Below, in pieces: positions 16,206 to 23,235 of a stretch of DNA of 64,000 nucleotides. The position numbers and the translations under genes were made by a program. Every line of letters begins with the position of its first letter. Position 1 is the stretch's first letter. Origin of the DNA: Tumebacillus avium (GTDB lineage Bacteria; Bacillota; Bacilli; Tumebacillales; Tumebacillaceae); NCBI RefSeq assembly GCF_002162355.1, contig NZ_CP021434.1, positions 2,910,001 to 2,974,000 on the forward strand, read 5' to 3'. The notes beneath the pieces were generated by a model. That model ran no database searches and was not told the DNA's origin. It saw nothing but the letters and a program-made list of their open reading frames with translations.

Positions 16206-16808
16206 CTCTGCTTCCATTTCCCGTCGTGCGTCTTCTTCTGTAATTTTGGGGTTTCTAAAAGTATTTGGACGTGTTGTTGTACTTGAAAGTGTCTGATCAG
16301 TGTCTGTCTGCATTCCGATGTTTACCAGAGATGGGCTATCATTTTCATGTTCAGGAATATTCTCGTCCACATAGATGTGAAGACCACTTTTTTGATCAAA
16401 TACAAGTTTTATATTATCACTAACTTGTTCTTGCTTTTTTATTTCAAAATTTTCTAGTGTAACAGGCTTACCTTCTGAACTTACTCCTCTTTGTTTGCGT
16501 CGCTGAGCAGTTCTCTGTAAAACCTCAAGATTATCATTGGCAAATACAGTGTCGATGTATGGTTCATTTTCAACGAAGAGTATATTGGATTGATTGACGA
16601 TGAGTGCTACTATATTATGTTTGCTAATTCTAACACGTTGGTTTGTCATGGGGTTAATAACGATTACATGTTCGTTACTAATCTCAACTACATGAGTACG
16701 CTTACCGTTAAGAGAACGAGAGATGTGACGATTCTGGTGAGATTTCATGACGATCTCATCGCCCGTAGTAAGTTTATGTACTTTTCCACCTTTCAGTTCA
16801 ATCTCCAT
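16200..16808 (-). pseudogene. 5' part of the transposon-split HNH endonuclease gene
   Basis: The part has 203 codons from ATG 16808, preceded by a strong AGGAGGT five to six bases away. It starts MEIELKGGKVHKLTTGDEI and is beta-rich to about residue 85, then charged and low-complexity with several Thr/Ser runs, ending EEDARREMEAEMQ at the insertion. Translation now runs ten codons into the transposon to a TGA at 16167. The last helix continues in frame into the charged coiled coil of the 3' part. The N-terminal domain is not one I recognise. Codon use is AT-rich like the rest of the island. Confidence 0.85.
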
Positions 16809-17193
16809 GATGGACCTCCTGACATACTGAACTCTATTTTCTCTTAATATTAGCTTATTACCAATATTATTTGTAGATAACTGAAACAAATCAAAGTATG
16901 AGTATTATTGCCATGAAATTAGTGTATTGGCGGTGGCTTGGATATTGGCTAGAGAGAGTTCGGTGGTGTCAGCAGCTCGGTACTTTTTGTCGTCGGGTAG
17001 CAGGACCGGGTTATGGACTTGTTCTAAGTTATGGAGACCAAGGTGGGCCAAAGGGCAAGAGTTCCAAACGGTTGCCAAGTGTCCCGTGGTCGGTTGACTC
17101 TTAAAGGAGATTGGTGCCATCTGGGGAAATCGTCATGTGCTAAATGATGTTAATAAGCCCCTGCTCATTGTCTGGTTTTGATGTTGGATAGTA
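16809..17193. other. Intergenic stretch, no supported gene
   Basis: The left part is AT-rich and should hold the minus-strand promoter of the split gene (for example TTGATT, about 17 bp, AATAAT on the minus strand near 16865-16891). From about 16920 the composition returns to GC-rich. Short open frames of 68 and 71 codons on opposite strands have no ribosome binding sites and resemble nothing I know; the stretch could be debris of an older insertion. Confidence 0.4.
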
Positions 17194-17222
17194 TTGACAA
17201 GTATCCGGTACCGGATAAGATA
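17194..17222 (+). promoter_or_regulatory. Promoter with a 16-bp palindromic operator
   Basis: TTGACA (17194-17199) is followed by TAAGAT (17216-17221, 16-bp spacing). The spacer is filled by the perfect palindrome TATCCGGTACCGGATA (17202-17217). A dimeric repressor binding here would block RNA polymerase at the GTP cyclohydrolase II-like gene. Confidence 0.65.
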
Positions 17223-17311
17223 CTGTATAAAAGTAACTTGGTTACATAAGTGAATCACAGGCATACGATATCCTATTCATGCAAAACTAAAGACAAAAAG
17301 GGGATCTTCTG

Positions 17312-18055
17312 ATGATCGATCCGAAAGTGCTATCCATCCTTCAAGATAAAATCAAAGTGCTGGAATCGGCTGAACATATGACGTACCTTGTTGGGCCGAT
17401 TCGGCTGCCGGTGAATTTGGGTGGGGAGACGGTGGTGTTTCAGTGGTATTGCTGGCTGAACTGCACGGAACTTACGCGGGACACGACGCGGATGATTGAA
17501 AAGCTGTCCGACGCGAAGCTGGCGGAGTTTCAGCAGTCGAGCGTTTTGGTCTACGGCGATTTTGAACATGACGAGGAAGCCTTGATCCGCTTCCACAGCA
17601 TCTGCCACACAGGGGACATCTTTGGGAGCAAACGCTGTGACTGCGGATACCAGCTCACCCAGTCGATGAAGGAGATCGTGGAGCACGGCTGTGGGGCGCT
17701 GTTCTACCTCGCCAACCACGAAGGGCGGGGGATTGGGCTGTACAGCAAGGCGATGGCTTATATCCTCCAGGAAAACGGCTACGACACGGTCGATGCCAAT
17801 CTGGCGCTGGGCTTTGTTGATGACGCACGGACGTATGATGACGCGATTCGCGTGCTGAAATCGTTGCGTCAGAAGCCGGTCACGCTGATGACGAACAACC
17901 CGCGCAAGCTGGACGCCCTAATCGGTGCGGGCTTGAACGTATCGGAACGCAAGCCTCTATGGGGCGATGTGTCGGAGTTTAATGAGAAGTATCTGCAGAC
18001 GAAGGTCGAACGCTCCGGGCATCTTGGGGCGGCGGCACAAGACTTGGAGCAGTAA
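17312..18055 (+). CDS. GTP cyclohydrolase II-like protein (RibA family, stand-alone)
   Basis: The protein has 247 residues. The zinc and GTP-binding signature RFHSICHTGDIFGSKRCDCG (Cys98, Cys109, Cys111) is intact, followed by NHEGRGIGL (135-143), GYDTVDANLALGF and LMTNNPRKLDAL. RibA opens the GTP imidazole ring in riboflavin synthesis. Here the usual RQEGRGIGL is NHEGRGIGL, there is no fused DHBP synthase domain, and the first 75 residues are an unfamiliar extension. There are no rib neighbours. It may be a specialised paralogue acting in another pathway. It has its own promoter and terminator, so it is monocistronic. Confidence 0.8.
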   Translation: MIDPKVLSILQDKIKVLESAEHMTYLVGPIRLPVNLGGETVVFQWYCWLNCTELTRDTTRMIEKLSDAKLAEFQQSSVLVYGDFEHDEEALIRFHSICHTGDIFGSKRCDCGYQLTQSMKEIVEHGCGALFYLANHEGRGIGLYSKAMAYILQENGYDTVDANLALGFVDDARTYDDAIRVLKSLRQKPVTLMTNNPRKLDALIGAGLNVSERKPLWGDVSEFNEKYLQTKVERSGHLGAAAQDLEQ

Positions 18056-18075
18056 CAGTAACGACTTCATAAGAA

Positions 18076-18123
18076 AAAAGAGACCGGGCCGCTTAGCAAA
18101 GCGCACAGCTCGGTCTCTTTTTG
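18076..18123 (+). terminator. Rho-independent terminator
   Basis: AAAGAGACCGGGC pairs with GCTCGGTCTCTTT, followed by T. The T run merges directly into the next promoter's -35. Confidence 0.85.
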
Positions 18124-18151
18124 TTGACAAAAACAAACGACGACATATAAT
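18124..18151 (+). promoter_or_regulatory. Near-consensus sigma-A promoter
   Basis: TTGACA (18124-18129), 16 bp, TATAAT (18146-18151). Both hexamers are perfect. It drives the HTH/GIY-YIG gene with a leader of about 30 bases. Confidence 0.85.
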
Positions 18152-18187
18152 GTCTATATAAAACCAAACGAATTTGAGGTGCGTCTA

Positions 18188-18997
18188 GTGGATTCTGTTT
18201 CGGACCTGTTTTGGGAGGCCACGGTGGACGAAATGAAGCGGGGCTACCTGCACCGGGCGGAAGACGGGGAGTATGTGTGCCTGATGTGCGGGGAGACGTT
18301 TGAGGAAGGCGTGATCTACCCTGCGGACGGCAAACTTTATGAAGCGGGCAAATTCGCGGGGGTGCATGTGGAACGGGAGCACGGGTCGGTGTTTGAATTT
18401 TTGCTGGGACAAGGGAAGAAGCTGACCGGGCTCACCGACCTGCAACGCAAGCTCTTGCACTACTTTTACTACGGATACACCGACAGCGAGATCGTGGACG
18501 CGATGGACGGCGGGAGCACGTCGACGATTCGCAATCACCGCTTCTCGCTGCGGGAGAAGGAAAAGCAGGCCAAGGTCTTTCTGGCGATCATGGCCTCGAT
18601 CGACGGGAAATCGCAAAAGGAGAGGAAGGTGGAACATATGTCTCGTGAACGTCGCGCACAATTGAAAGAGGAATATCTGAACACACCGAAACAGATGGGG
18701 ATCTTCCAGATTCGCAACCTGGTGAACGGGAAAATTTTTCTCGGCAGCTCGCCGAACCTGCCGGGCAAGGAGAACTCGGTGTTGTTCCAACTGCGCATGG
18801 GCAGCCACTACAACAAAGCGTTGCAGCAGGAATACAAGGAGTTTGGTGTCGAGAATTTTGTCTTTGAAACGGTGGCCGAGATCAAGCACCGCGAGGAGGC
18901 AACATCGGAAGAGTACAAAAAAGAACTTGAAGAGATGCTGGAAATGTGGATGGAAGAACTCCAGCCCTATGGAGACCGCGGCTATCATAAAAAGTAA
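18188..18997 (+). CDS. HTH regulator fused to a GIY-YIG-like nuclease domain
   Basis: The protein has 269 residues. The N-terminal part has YVCLMCGETFEEG (a possible CxxC metal site) and a LuxR/DUF2087-like helix-turn-helix (about 80-125; LTDLQRKLLHYFYYGYTDSEI, TSTIRNHRFSLREKEKQ). From residue 151 (Met) a GIY-YIG-like domain begins: GIFQIRNLVNGKIFLGSS, then a Gly-Ser-His-Tyr-Asn motif and a Glu-rich C-terminus. GTG 18188 is chosen because GAGGTG lies seven bases upstream. A second in-frame ATG at 18638 has AAGGAG and GGAAGG ahead of it, so a separate nuclease-only product could be made. DNA cleavage activity is unproven. Confidence 0.75.
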   Translation: MDSVSDLFWEATVDEMKRGYLHRAEDGEYVCLMCGETFEEGVIYPADGKLYEAGKFAGVHVEREHGSVFEFLLGQGKKLTGLTDLQRKLLHYFYYGYTDSEIVDAMDGGSTSTIRNHRFSLREKEKQAKVFLAIMASIDGKSQKERKVEHMSRERRAQLKEEYLNTPKQMGIFQIRNLVNGKIFLGSSPNLPGKENSVLFQLRMGSHYNKALQQEYKEFGVENFVFETVAEIKHREEATSEEYKKELEEMLEMWMEELQPYGDRGYHKK

Positions 18998-19115
18998 AAT
19001 ACTTACAAAAAGGCAGGTATTCCAAAGTGAATGCTTGTCTTTAATTTTGTGAATAAAGAGTGTTGCAAAGGGGAAGCTAGATGTAGTTGTGAAGGGGATT
19101 GGAGGTAAAAGCAGG

Positions 19116-20087
19116 ATGGGACATACTCATGTGAGACTTACATCGGCTGAAATCTCGCTCCTCTGGGGCAGTTACATAAGTGACAGCATGGCCAAGCAGA
19201 TGTTTGAATATTTTCTGGCGACCTCAGAAGATGATGATGTCTGCAAACTGCTGCAAGAGGCATACACCGCTTGTGAAGAAGATTGCTCCTCCGTAGCAGA
19301 CATTTTTCACAGGGAAGGGATCTCCAAGCCGCTGGGGTTTACAGATTCGGATGTACGCCGGGATGCGCCGCGGTTGTATTCGGACATCACGTTGCTGTTC
19401 TATTTGAAAAACAGGACGATGATCGTCCAGAACATCAACTCGATGTCCGCTTCTTTGTCGGCACGGGAAGATGTGCGGCAGTTTTTTTCGAAGCGGTTGG
19501 TGCGGTTCAACGAGATGAACAACCGGCAGATCACGATGATGCTGGAAAAAGGCGTATACATTCGACCGCCTTTTATCTCCCTGCCGGAAAAAGTGGACAT
19601 CGTGCATCAAGAAAGTTTTCTGAACGGATTGTGGAACAAGCGCCCGCTGCTGGCACAGGAAGCGGCGAATCTGTTTTTGAATCAAGAGATCAATTCGCTT
19701 GGCGCCACGGTGCTGAACGGCTTTCTCCAGACCGCTCAGGATGAGGATGTGCGCAAGTACATGCAGCGGGGCTATGAGCTGTCCAAGAAGTTTGCTTCGC
19801 TTTTTGCCGATGCATTAAATGAGGAAGGGGTCGTGTTCGCTGTCAATCCTTATCTTGAGGTCACCGACTCGCATGTGCCGCCGTTTTCGGACAAGCTGAT
19901 GCTGGCACACGTCGATGCGCTGAACACAGCCGGGATCAGCAACTACGGGGTGGGGCTGTCCTCAGCGTTTCGCCGGGACCTCGGGGCTTTGTACACCAAG
20001 TGCATCGCGCAGACGTTAGAATACGCATCTGACGGCGCACAGCTGGTCATTAAAAAGGGATGGCTGGAGCAGCCGCCGCAAGTATGA
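19116..20087 (+). CDS. DUF3231-family protein with two tandem domains
   Basis: The protein has 323 residues. Two related helical halves (about 1-160 and 161-323) each begin LTSAEISLLWGSYISDS-like or EINSLGATVLNGFLQTA-like and carry a DDVCKLLQEAY / DEDVRKYMQRGY helix, the ferritin-like DUF3231 repeat. Members occur in spore formers; function is not established. ATG 19116 has GGAGGT nine bases upstream. It is monocistronic with about 118 bp upstream and converges on the sdpI homologue. Confidence 0.8.
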   Translation: MGHTHVRLTSAEISLLWGSYISDSMAKQMFEYFLATSEDDDVCKLLQEAYTACEEDCSSVADIFHREGISKPLGFTDSDVRRDAPRLYSDITLLFYLKNRTMIVQNINSMSASLSAREDVRQFFSKRLVRFNEMNNRQITMMLEKGVYIRPPFISLPEKVDIVHQESFLNGLWNKRPLLAQEAANLFLNQEINSLGATVLNGFLQTAQDEDVRKYMQRGYELSKKFASLFADALNEEGVVFAVNPYLEVTDSHVPPFSDKLMLAHVDALNTAGISNYGVGLSSAFRRDLGALYTKCIAQTLEYASDGAQLVIKKGWLEQPPQV

Positions 20088-20105
20088 AGCAAAAGGCAAT
20101 GTACA

Positions 20106-20747
20106 TTAATGTACATTGCCTTGTTTTTTGAAGAAGTAATAGGAACTGGCCATGATCAGCAGCGCACTGCCGATGAGGAGGAACAGCAGGATCGGAAGCA
20201 TCCACGCGGTCGGCAGGAGCAGGCTGAGCAGAAGCAGCACGCCGGTGCTGACAAAGACTCGGCCGGCGAATAGGTGGGTCTTGCGCCAGACTTCCGGGTT
20301 GGTCAAGGTCCACGGCGTCTTGATGCCAAAGTAATAATTCTGCTGAAAGCGCGGCAGGTAGTTGCCGAGGATCAGGTAGATGATGCCGACAAGCCCCGGT
20401 GCAAAGCGCGACATGTTGAACTCATAGCCGAGCCATTGCGAGATGACGACAGCTTGAATGCCGAGGAAGACGAGCATGAGCAAGGTGTTGACGAGATACA
20501 GGCTGGATGCGAAGCGCGGGTAATTGGCGCGTTTCGGATCGATTTTCGGCATCAGGATCAGGACGGCGTAGACGATGACCATGATCGCCGGGCCCATCCA
20601 GACGGCCGTTTGTTTGGAGGAGTAGTCGTCGACTTCTCCGTTTGCTCCCCAGTGCGTGGGAATCTGGTCGGGCAGCTGCGGGTAGACCCAGATGCTGGCC
20701 ACGATGGAGATGAGAATGATCAGAAGCGGAAGAATGTGTTTTTTCAT
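20106..20747 (-). CDS. sdpI: SdpI-family membrane protein
   Basis: The protein has 213 residues and about six membrane helices. The N-terminus (IWVYPQLPDQIPTHWGANGEVD) is the DUF1648/SdpI signature; a later PRFQQNYYFGIKTPWTLTNPEVW is the SdpI core motif. In Bacillus subtilis SdpI protects from the SdpC cannibalism toxin and sequesters the SdpR repressor at the membrane. Start is ATG 20747 with AAGGACTG upstream. It follows the sdpR homologue by five bases in one operon. No sdpABC toxin genes are nearby. Confidence 0.85.
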   Translation of the reverse strand: MKKHILPLLIILISIVASIWVYPQLPDQIPTHWGANGEVDDYSSKQTAVWMGPAIMVIVYAVLILMPKIDPKRANYPRFASSLYLVNTLLMLVFLGIQAVVISQWLGYEFNMSRFAPGLVGIIYLILGNYLPRFQQNYYFGIKTPWTLTNPEVWRKTHLFAGRVFVSTGVLLLLSLLLPTAWMLPILLFLLIGSALLIMASSYYFFKKQGNVH

Positions 20748-20752
20748 CGGTA

Positions 20753-21022
20753 TCAGTCCTTTTCTGCGGAGAATTGGAGCACCCATTTGAGCAGGTCTTG
20801 GAACACGGTGGTGTTTAAGGAGTAGTAAATATGCTGGCCGTGGCGTTCGTCCCAGACGAGGTCGGCTTGCTTGAGCAGGCTGAGATGATGGGAGATGCTC
20901 GGCTTGGTCATTTGAAACTGGTCGGCGATCTCGCCGGCCGTCATGTCCCGCTCTTTGAGCAGATCGAGGATCTTGCGGCGGGTGGGGTCGGACAGAGCCT
21001 TGAAGGCATGGTTTAAGGTCAA
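20753..21022 (-). CDS. sdpR: ArsR-family autorepressor (SdpR-like)
   Basis: The protein has 89 residues, a compact winged helix with FKALSDPTRRKILDLLKERDMTAGEIA and the recognition helix KPSISHHLSLLKQADLV, typical of ArsR/SdpR proteins. There are no metal-binding Cys pairs, in line with the SdpR subgroup, which responds to SdpI rather than to metals. It is first in the operon with sdpI and has an inverted repeat at its own promoter. Confidence 0.88.
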   Translation of the reverse strand: MTLNHAFKALSDPTRRKILDLLKERDMTAGEIADQFQMTKPSISHHLSLLKQADLVWDERHGQHIYYSLNTTVFQDLLKWVLQFSAEKD

Positions 21023-21040
21023 TGGGTTCGCTTCCCTTCG

Positions 21041-21101
21041 AGATTTAGAAAAATGTCTAAATATCTAATTCCATAAAAACACATTCGTGGCAAGGTGTCA
21101 A
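21041..21101 (-). promoter_or_regulatory. Promoter and operator of sdpRI
   Basis: On the minus strand, TTGACA (21096-21101), 17 bp, TTTTAT (21073-21078). Just downstream is ATTTAGA-N6-TCTAAAT (21043-21062), a perfect inverted repeat over the start site, well placed for autorepression by SdpR. Confidence 0.75.
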
Positions 21102-21159
21102 GAAGGGTATGACTAAAAGGGGTCTGTATGGTAGGATTTGGGGTGAAGGAGGGTGTGTC

Positions 21160-22722
21160 ATGCACGGGAATTTTGAACTGATCTTATTATTGATGGCGTT
21201 GGCAATCGGAATCACGGCGGTGGCAAAAAAGCTGAATCAGCCGTATCCGATCGCGCTGGTGATCGTTGGCGCGGTGATCGGACTGGTGCCGATTCCGGGC
21301 TTGGAGGAACTGAAGCATTTTGTGGCGGAAGATGAAGTGTTCCGCTTTGCGATCATCTCGCTGTTTTTGCCGGCATTGCTGGGGGATGCGGCGTTTAAAA
21401 TGCCCTGGTCGCATCTGCAGGCCAATCGTCAGCCGGTGCTGTTGCTGGCGTTTTTGACGACGCTGTTGTCGTTTGTGATCGTAGGAGTCACAGCAAATCT
21501 GTGGCTGGGGCTGAGTTTGCAGGTGGCGTTTGTGTTTGCGGCTTTGATGGCGGCGACCGACCCGGTGAGCGTGATTTCGATCTTTAAAAGCCAGCGGGTG
21601 GATCATCGGCTGGCGACGGTGATTGAAGGGGAAAGTTTGCTTAATGACGGGATTGCGGTGGTGCTGTTCCAGATTTCCGCGTATTATCTCGTGGAATATA
21701 TGGCGCAGGGGGCGCTTGGATTTGCGCTCGGCGGCTGGATGTTTGTCAAAGTGGCGCTTGGCGGCGCGGCGATCGGCGCGGTGCTGGGGTATGTGTTCTC
21801 GCAGCTGACGAGGCTGTTTGATGATTATCCGCTGGAGATCTTGTTTTCGATGCTGCTGTTCTATGGGGCGTTTTTCCTCGCGGAGTCGATCCACGTGTCG
21901 GGCGTGATCGCGGTGGTGGTCGCAGCGATCATTTTTGGGAATTACGGGGCGGCGATCGGGATGTCCCCAACGACGAAGCTGAACATTCGAAGCTTCTGGG
22001 ATGTGACGGCGCAGTTGGCCAACTCGCTGGTGTTCTTGATGGTGGGGCTGGAGATCACGCGGATCGATGTGCTGGACCGCTGGTGGCTGATCGTGGCGGC
22101 GATTCTTGCGGTGCTGGTCGCGCGGGCGGTCGGGGTCTATGTGGCGCTGGCGTTTGCGAAAAAGTTTCCGGGGAAATGGCAGCACATTTTGAATTGGGGC
22201 GGCCTGAAAGGGTCGCTGTCGATCGCGCTGGCGTTGTCTTTGCCGCTGTCGTTTGCAGGGCGGGAAGTGGTGCTGCTGCTGGCGTTTAGCGTGGTGTTGT
22301 TCTCGCTGGTCGTGCAAGGCTTGACGGTGAAACCGCTGATCGCCTGGCTGGGCGTGAGGGCGGAAGAGGCCGGGATGCCGGAGTATGAGCAGGCGATTTC
22401 GGAGATTCAGCGCTGCAAGGCGGGGCTCGCCCGGTTGAAGGGGATGAAGGAGGAAGCGTTGATCTCCGGGGTGGTCTATGAGCGGCTGAAGCAGGAGTAT
22501 GAGGAACGGCTGCGCGGCTCCAAGGCGGAGCTGGAAGCGCTGTATGCACGCCATGGAGAGCTGCAGGAGGAGCAGTTGGAACTGGCGCGGGAGCAGGCGC
22601 TGTACTCGGAGTATGAAGCGGTACAGGAGCTGGCGAAGCGGCATGTGATCTCCGATGTGACCCTGGAGGAGGAGCAGGAGCGGATCAGCGACTTGCTTGA
22701 AGAGATGAGGAAAGAGCATTAG
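21160..22722 (+). CDS. CPA1-family Na+/H+ antiporter
   Basis: The protein has 520 residues with about 12 membrane helices in the first 400. The ion-binding segment AALMAATDPVSVISIF (ATDP) and the helix GESLLNDGIAVVLF (the ND pair of the NhaP/NHE group) are intact. A cytoplasmic tail of about 120 residues is strongly charged and helical, with coiled-coil character, probably regulatory. It exchanges cytoplasmic Na+ or K+ for protons. ATG 21160 is preceded by GAAGGAGGG. It is monocistronic, ending at a hairpin terminator. Confidence 0.87.
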   Translation: MHGNFELILLLMALAIGITAVAKKLNQPYPIALVIVGAVIGLVPIPGLEELKHFVAEDEVFRFAIISLFLPALLGDAAFKMPWSHLQANRQPVLLLAFLTTLLSFVIVGVTANLWLGLSLQVAFVFAALMAATDPVSVISIFKSQRVDHRLATVIEGESLLNDGIAVVLFQISAYYLVEYMAQGALGFALGGWMFVKVALGGAAIGAVLGYVFSQLTRLFDDYPLEILFSMLLFYGAFFLAESIHVSGVIAVVVAAIIFGNYGAAIGMSPTTKLNIRSFWDVTAQLANSLVFLMVGLEITRIDVLDRWWLIVAAILAVLVARAVGVYVALAFAKKFPGKWQHILNWGGLKGSLSIALALSLPLSFAGREVVLLLAFSVVLFSLVVQGLTVKPLIAWLGVRAEEAGMPEYEQAISEIQRCKAGLARLKGMKEEALISGVVYERLKQEYEERLRGSKAELEALYARHGELQEEQLELAREQALYSEYEAVQELAKRHVISDVTLEEEQERISDLLEEMRKEH

Positions 22723-22754
22723 GAAGATGCATGAAAAAGGCACATGGGTAAATG

Positions 22755-22785
22755 GGGGCCGCTTCGATCGGGAGCGGCCTTTTCT
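22755..22785 (+). terminator. Rho-independent terminator
   Basis: GGCCGCT and AGCGGCC stem with TTTTCT after it. Confidence 0.85.
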
Positions 22786-22895
22786 GTTGCCTATTTTGCA
22801 TGGACAGGGACAAGTGCCTTTCCGAATCGGCGGGAAGGTGCATTAGATAGGAGTGTGAAGTGAAACACAATATTTTTGAAGGAGTGTTGCAAAAC

Positions 22896-23018
22896 ATGTA
22901 CGGTACTTTTGGCAGCTATACTCGTTGGGCGGTCGTGTTCCTGATTATCTTTGTTCTGTTCTTCCTGCTCGTTCCGAATTGCTACCCGGTTCAAACCACG
23001 CAAATGCGTTGCGACTAA
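22896..23018 (+). CDS. 40-residue membrane peptide, unknown function
   Basis: The ATG at 22896 has GAAGGAGTG about ten bases upstream. The peptide has a short Gly/Tyr N-terminus (MYGTFGSY), one hydrophobic helix (WAVVFLIIFVLFFLLV) and a 13-residue tail with two Cys (NCYP, RCD). It recalls the tiny YjcZ-type sporulation peptides in size and layout, but the match is too loose to assign. A good terminator follows, so it is a separate unit. Confidence 0.65.
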   Translation: MYGTFGSYTRWAVVFLIIFVLFFLLVPNCYPVQTTQMRCD

Positions 23019-23034
23019 TCTATCCCTTATCCTT

Positions 23035-23073
23035 CAGGAGTCCTCGATTTTTCGGGGGCTCCTGTTGGTTTTT
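23035..23073 (+). terminator. Rho-independent terminator
   Basis: CAGGAGTCCTCG pairs with CGGGGGCTCCTG; a T-rich run follows. Confidence 0.8.
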
Positions 23074-23077
23074 GTAC

Positions 23078-23134
23078 TGATAAAGATTATCAATGTCAAT
23101 TATCTGCCGAAAATGACGATGACAATCATTCTCG
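23078..23134. promoter_or_regulatory. Fur-like operator boxes upstream of the CDF exporter
   Basis: TGATAAAGATTATCA (23078-23092) matches the Bacillus Fur 7-1-7 box TGATAATnATTATCA at all but one position. TGACAATCATTCTCG (23120-23134) is a weaker second copy. Zur and PerR boxes share this architecture, so the regulator is not certain. Confidence 0.6.
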
Positions 23135-23164
23135 GTTGAAAATATAGGGTTTATCTTTTGTTTT

Positions 23165-23193
23165 TGTGGAATTTCGATGGTTATCGTGATAAT
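23165..23193 (+). promoter_or_regulatory. Candidate promoter of the CDF exporter
   Basis: TTGTGG (23165-23170), 17 bp, GATAAT (23188-23193). The perfect palindrome TTATCGTGATAA (23181-23192) overlaps the -10. Confidence 0.45.
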
Positions 23194-23235
23194 ATGATGG
23201 TAACAAGAAGTTGGGAAAAGGAGGTCGAGATTTCT

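Noticed and set aside
16898..17120. Overlapping short frames of 68 (+) and 71 (-) codons
   Set aside because: No ribosome binding sites, no recognised motif, poor composition.
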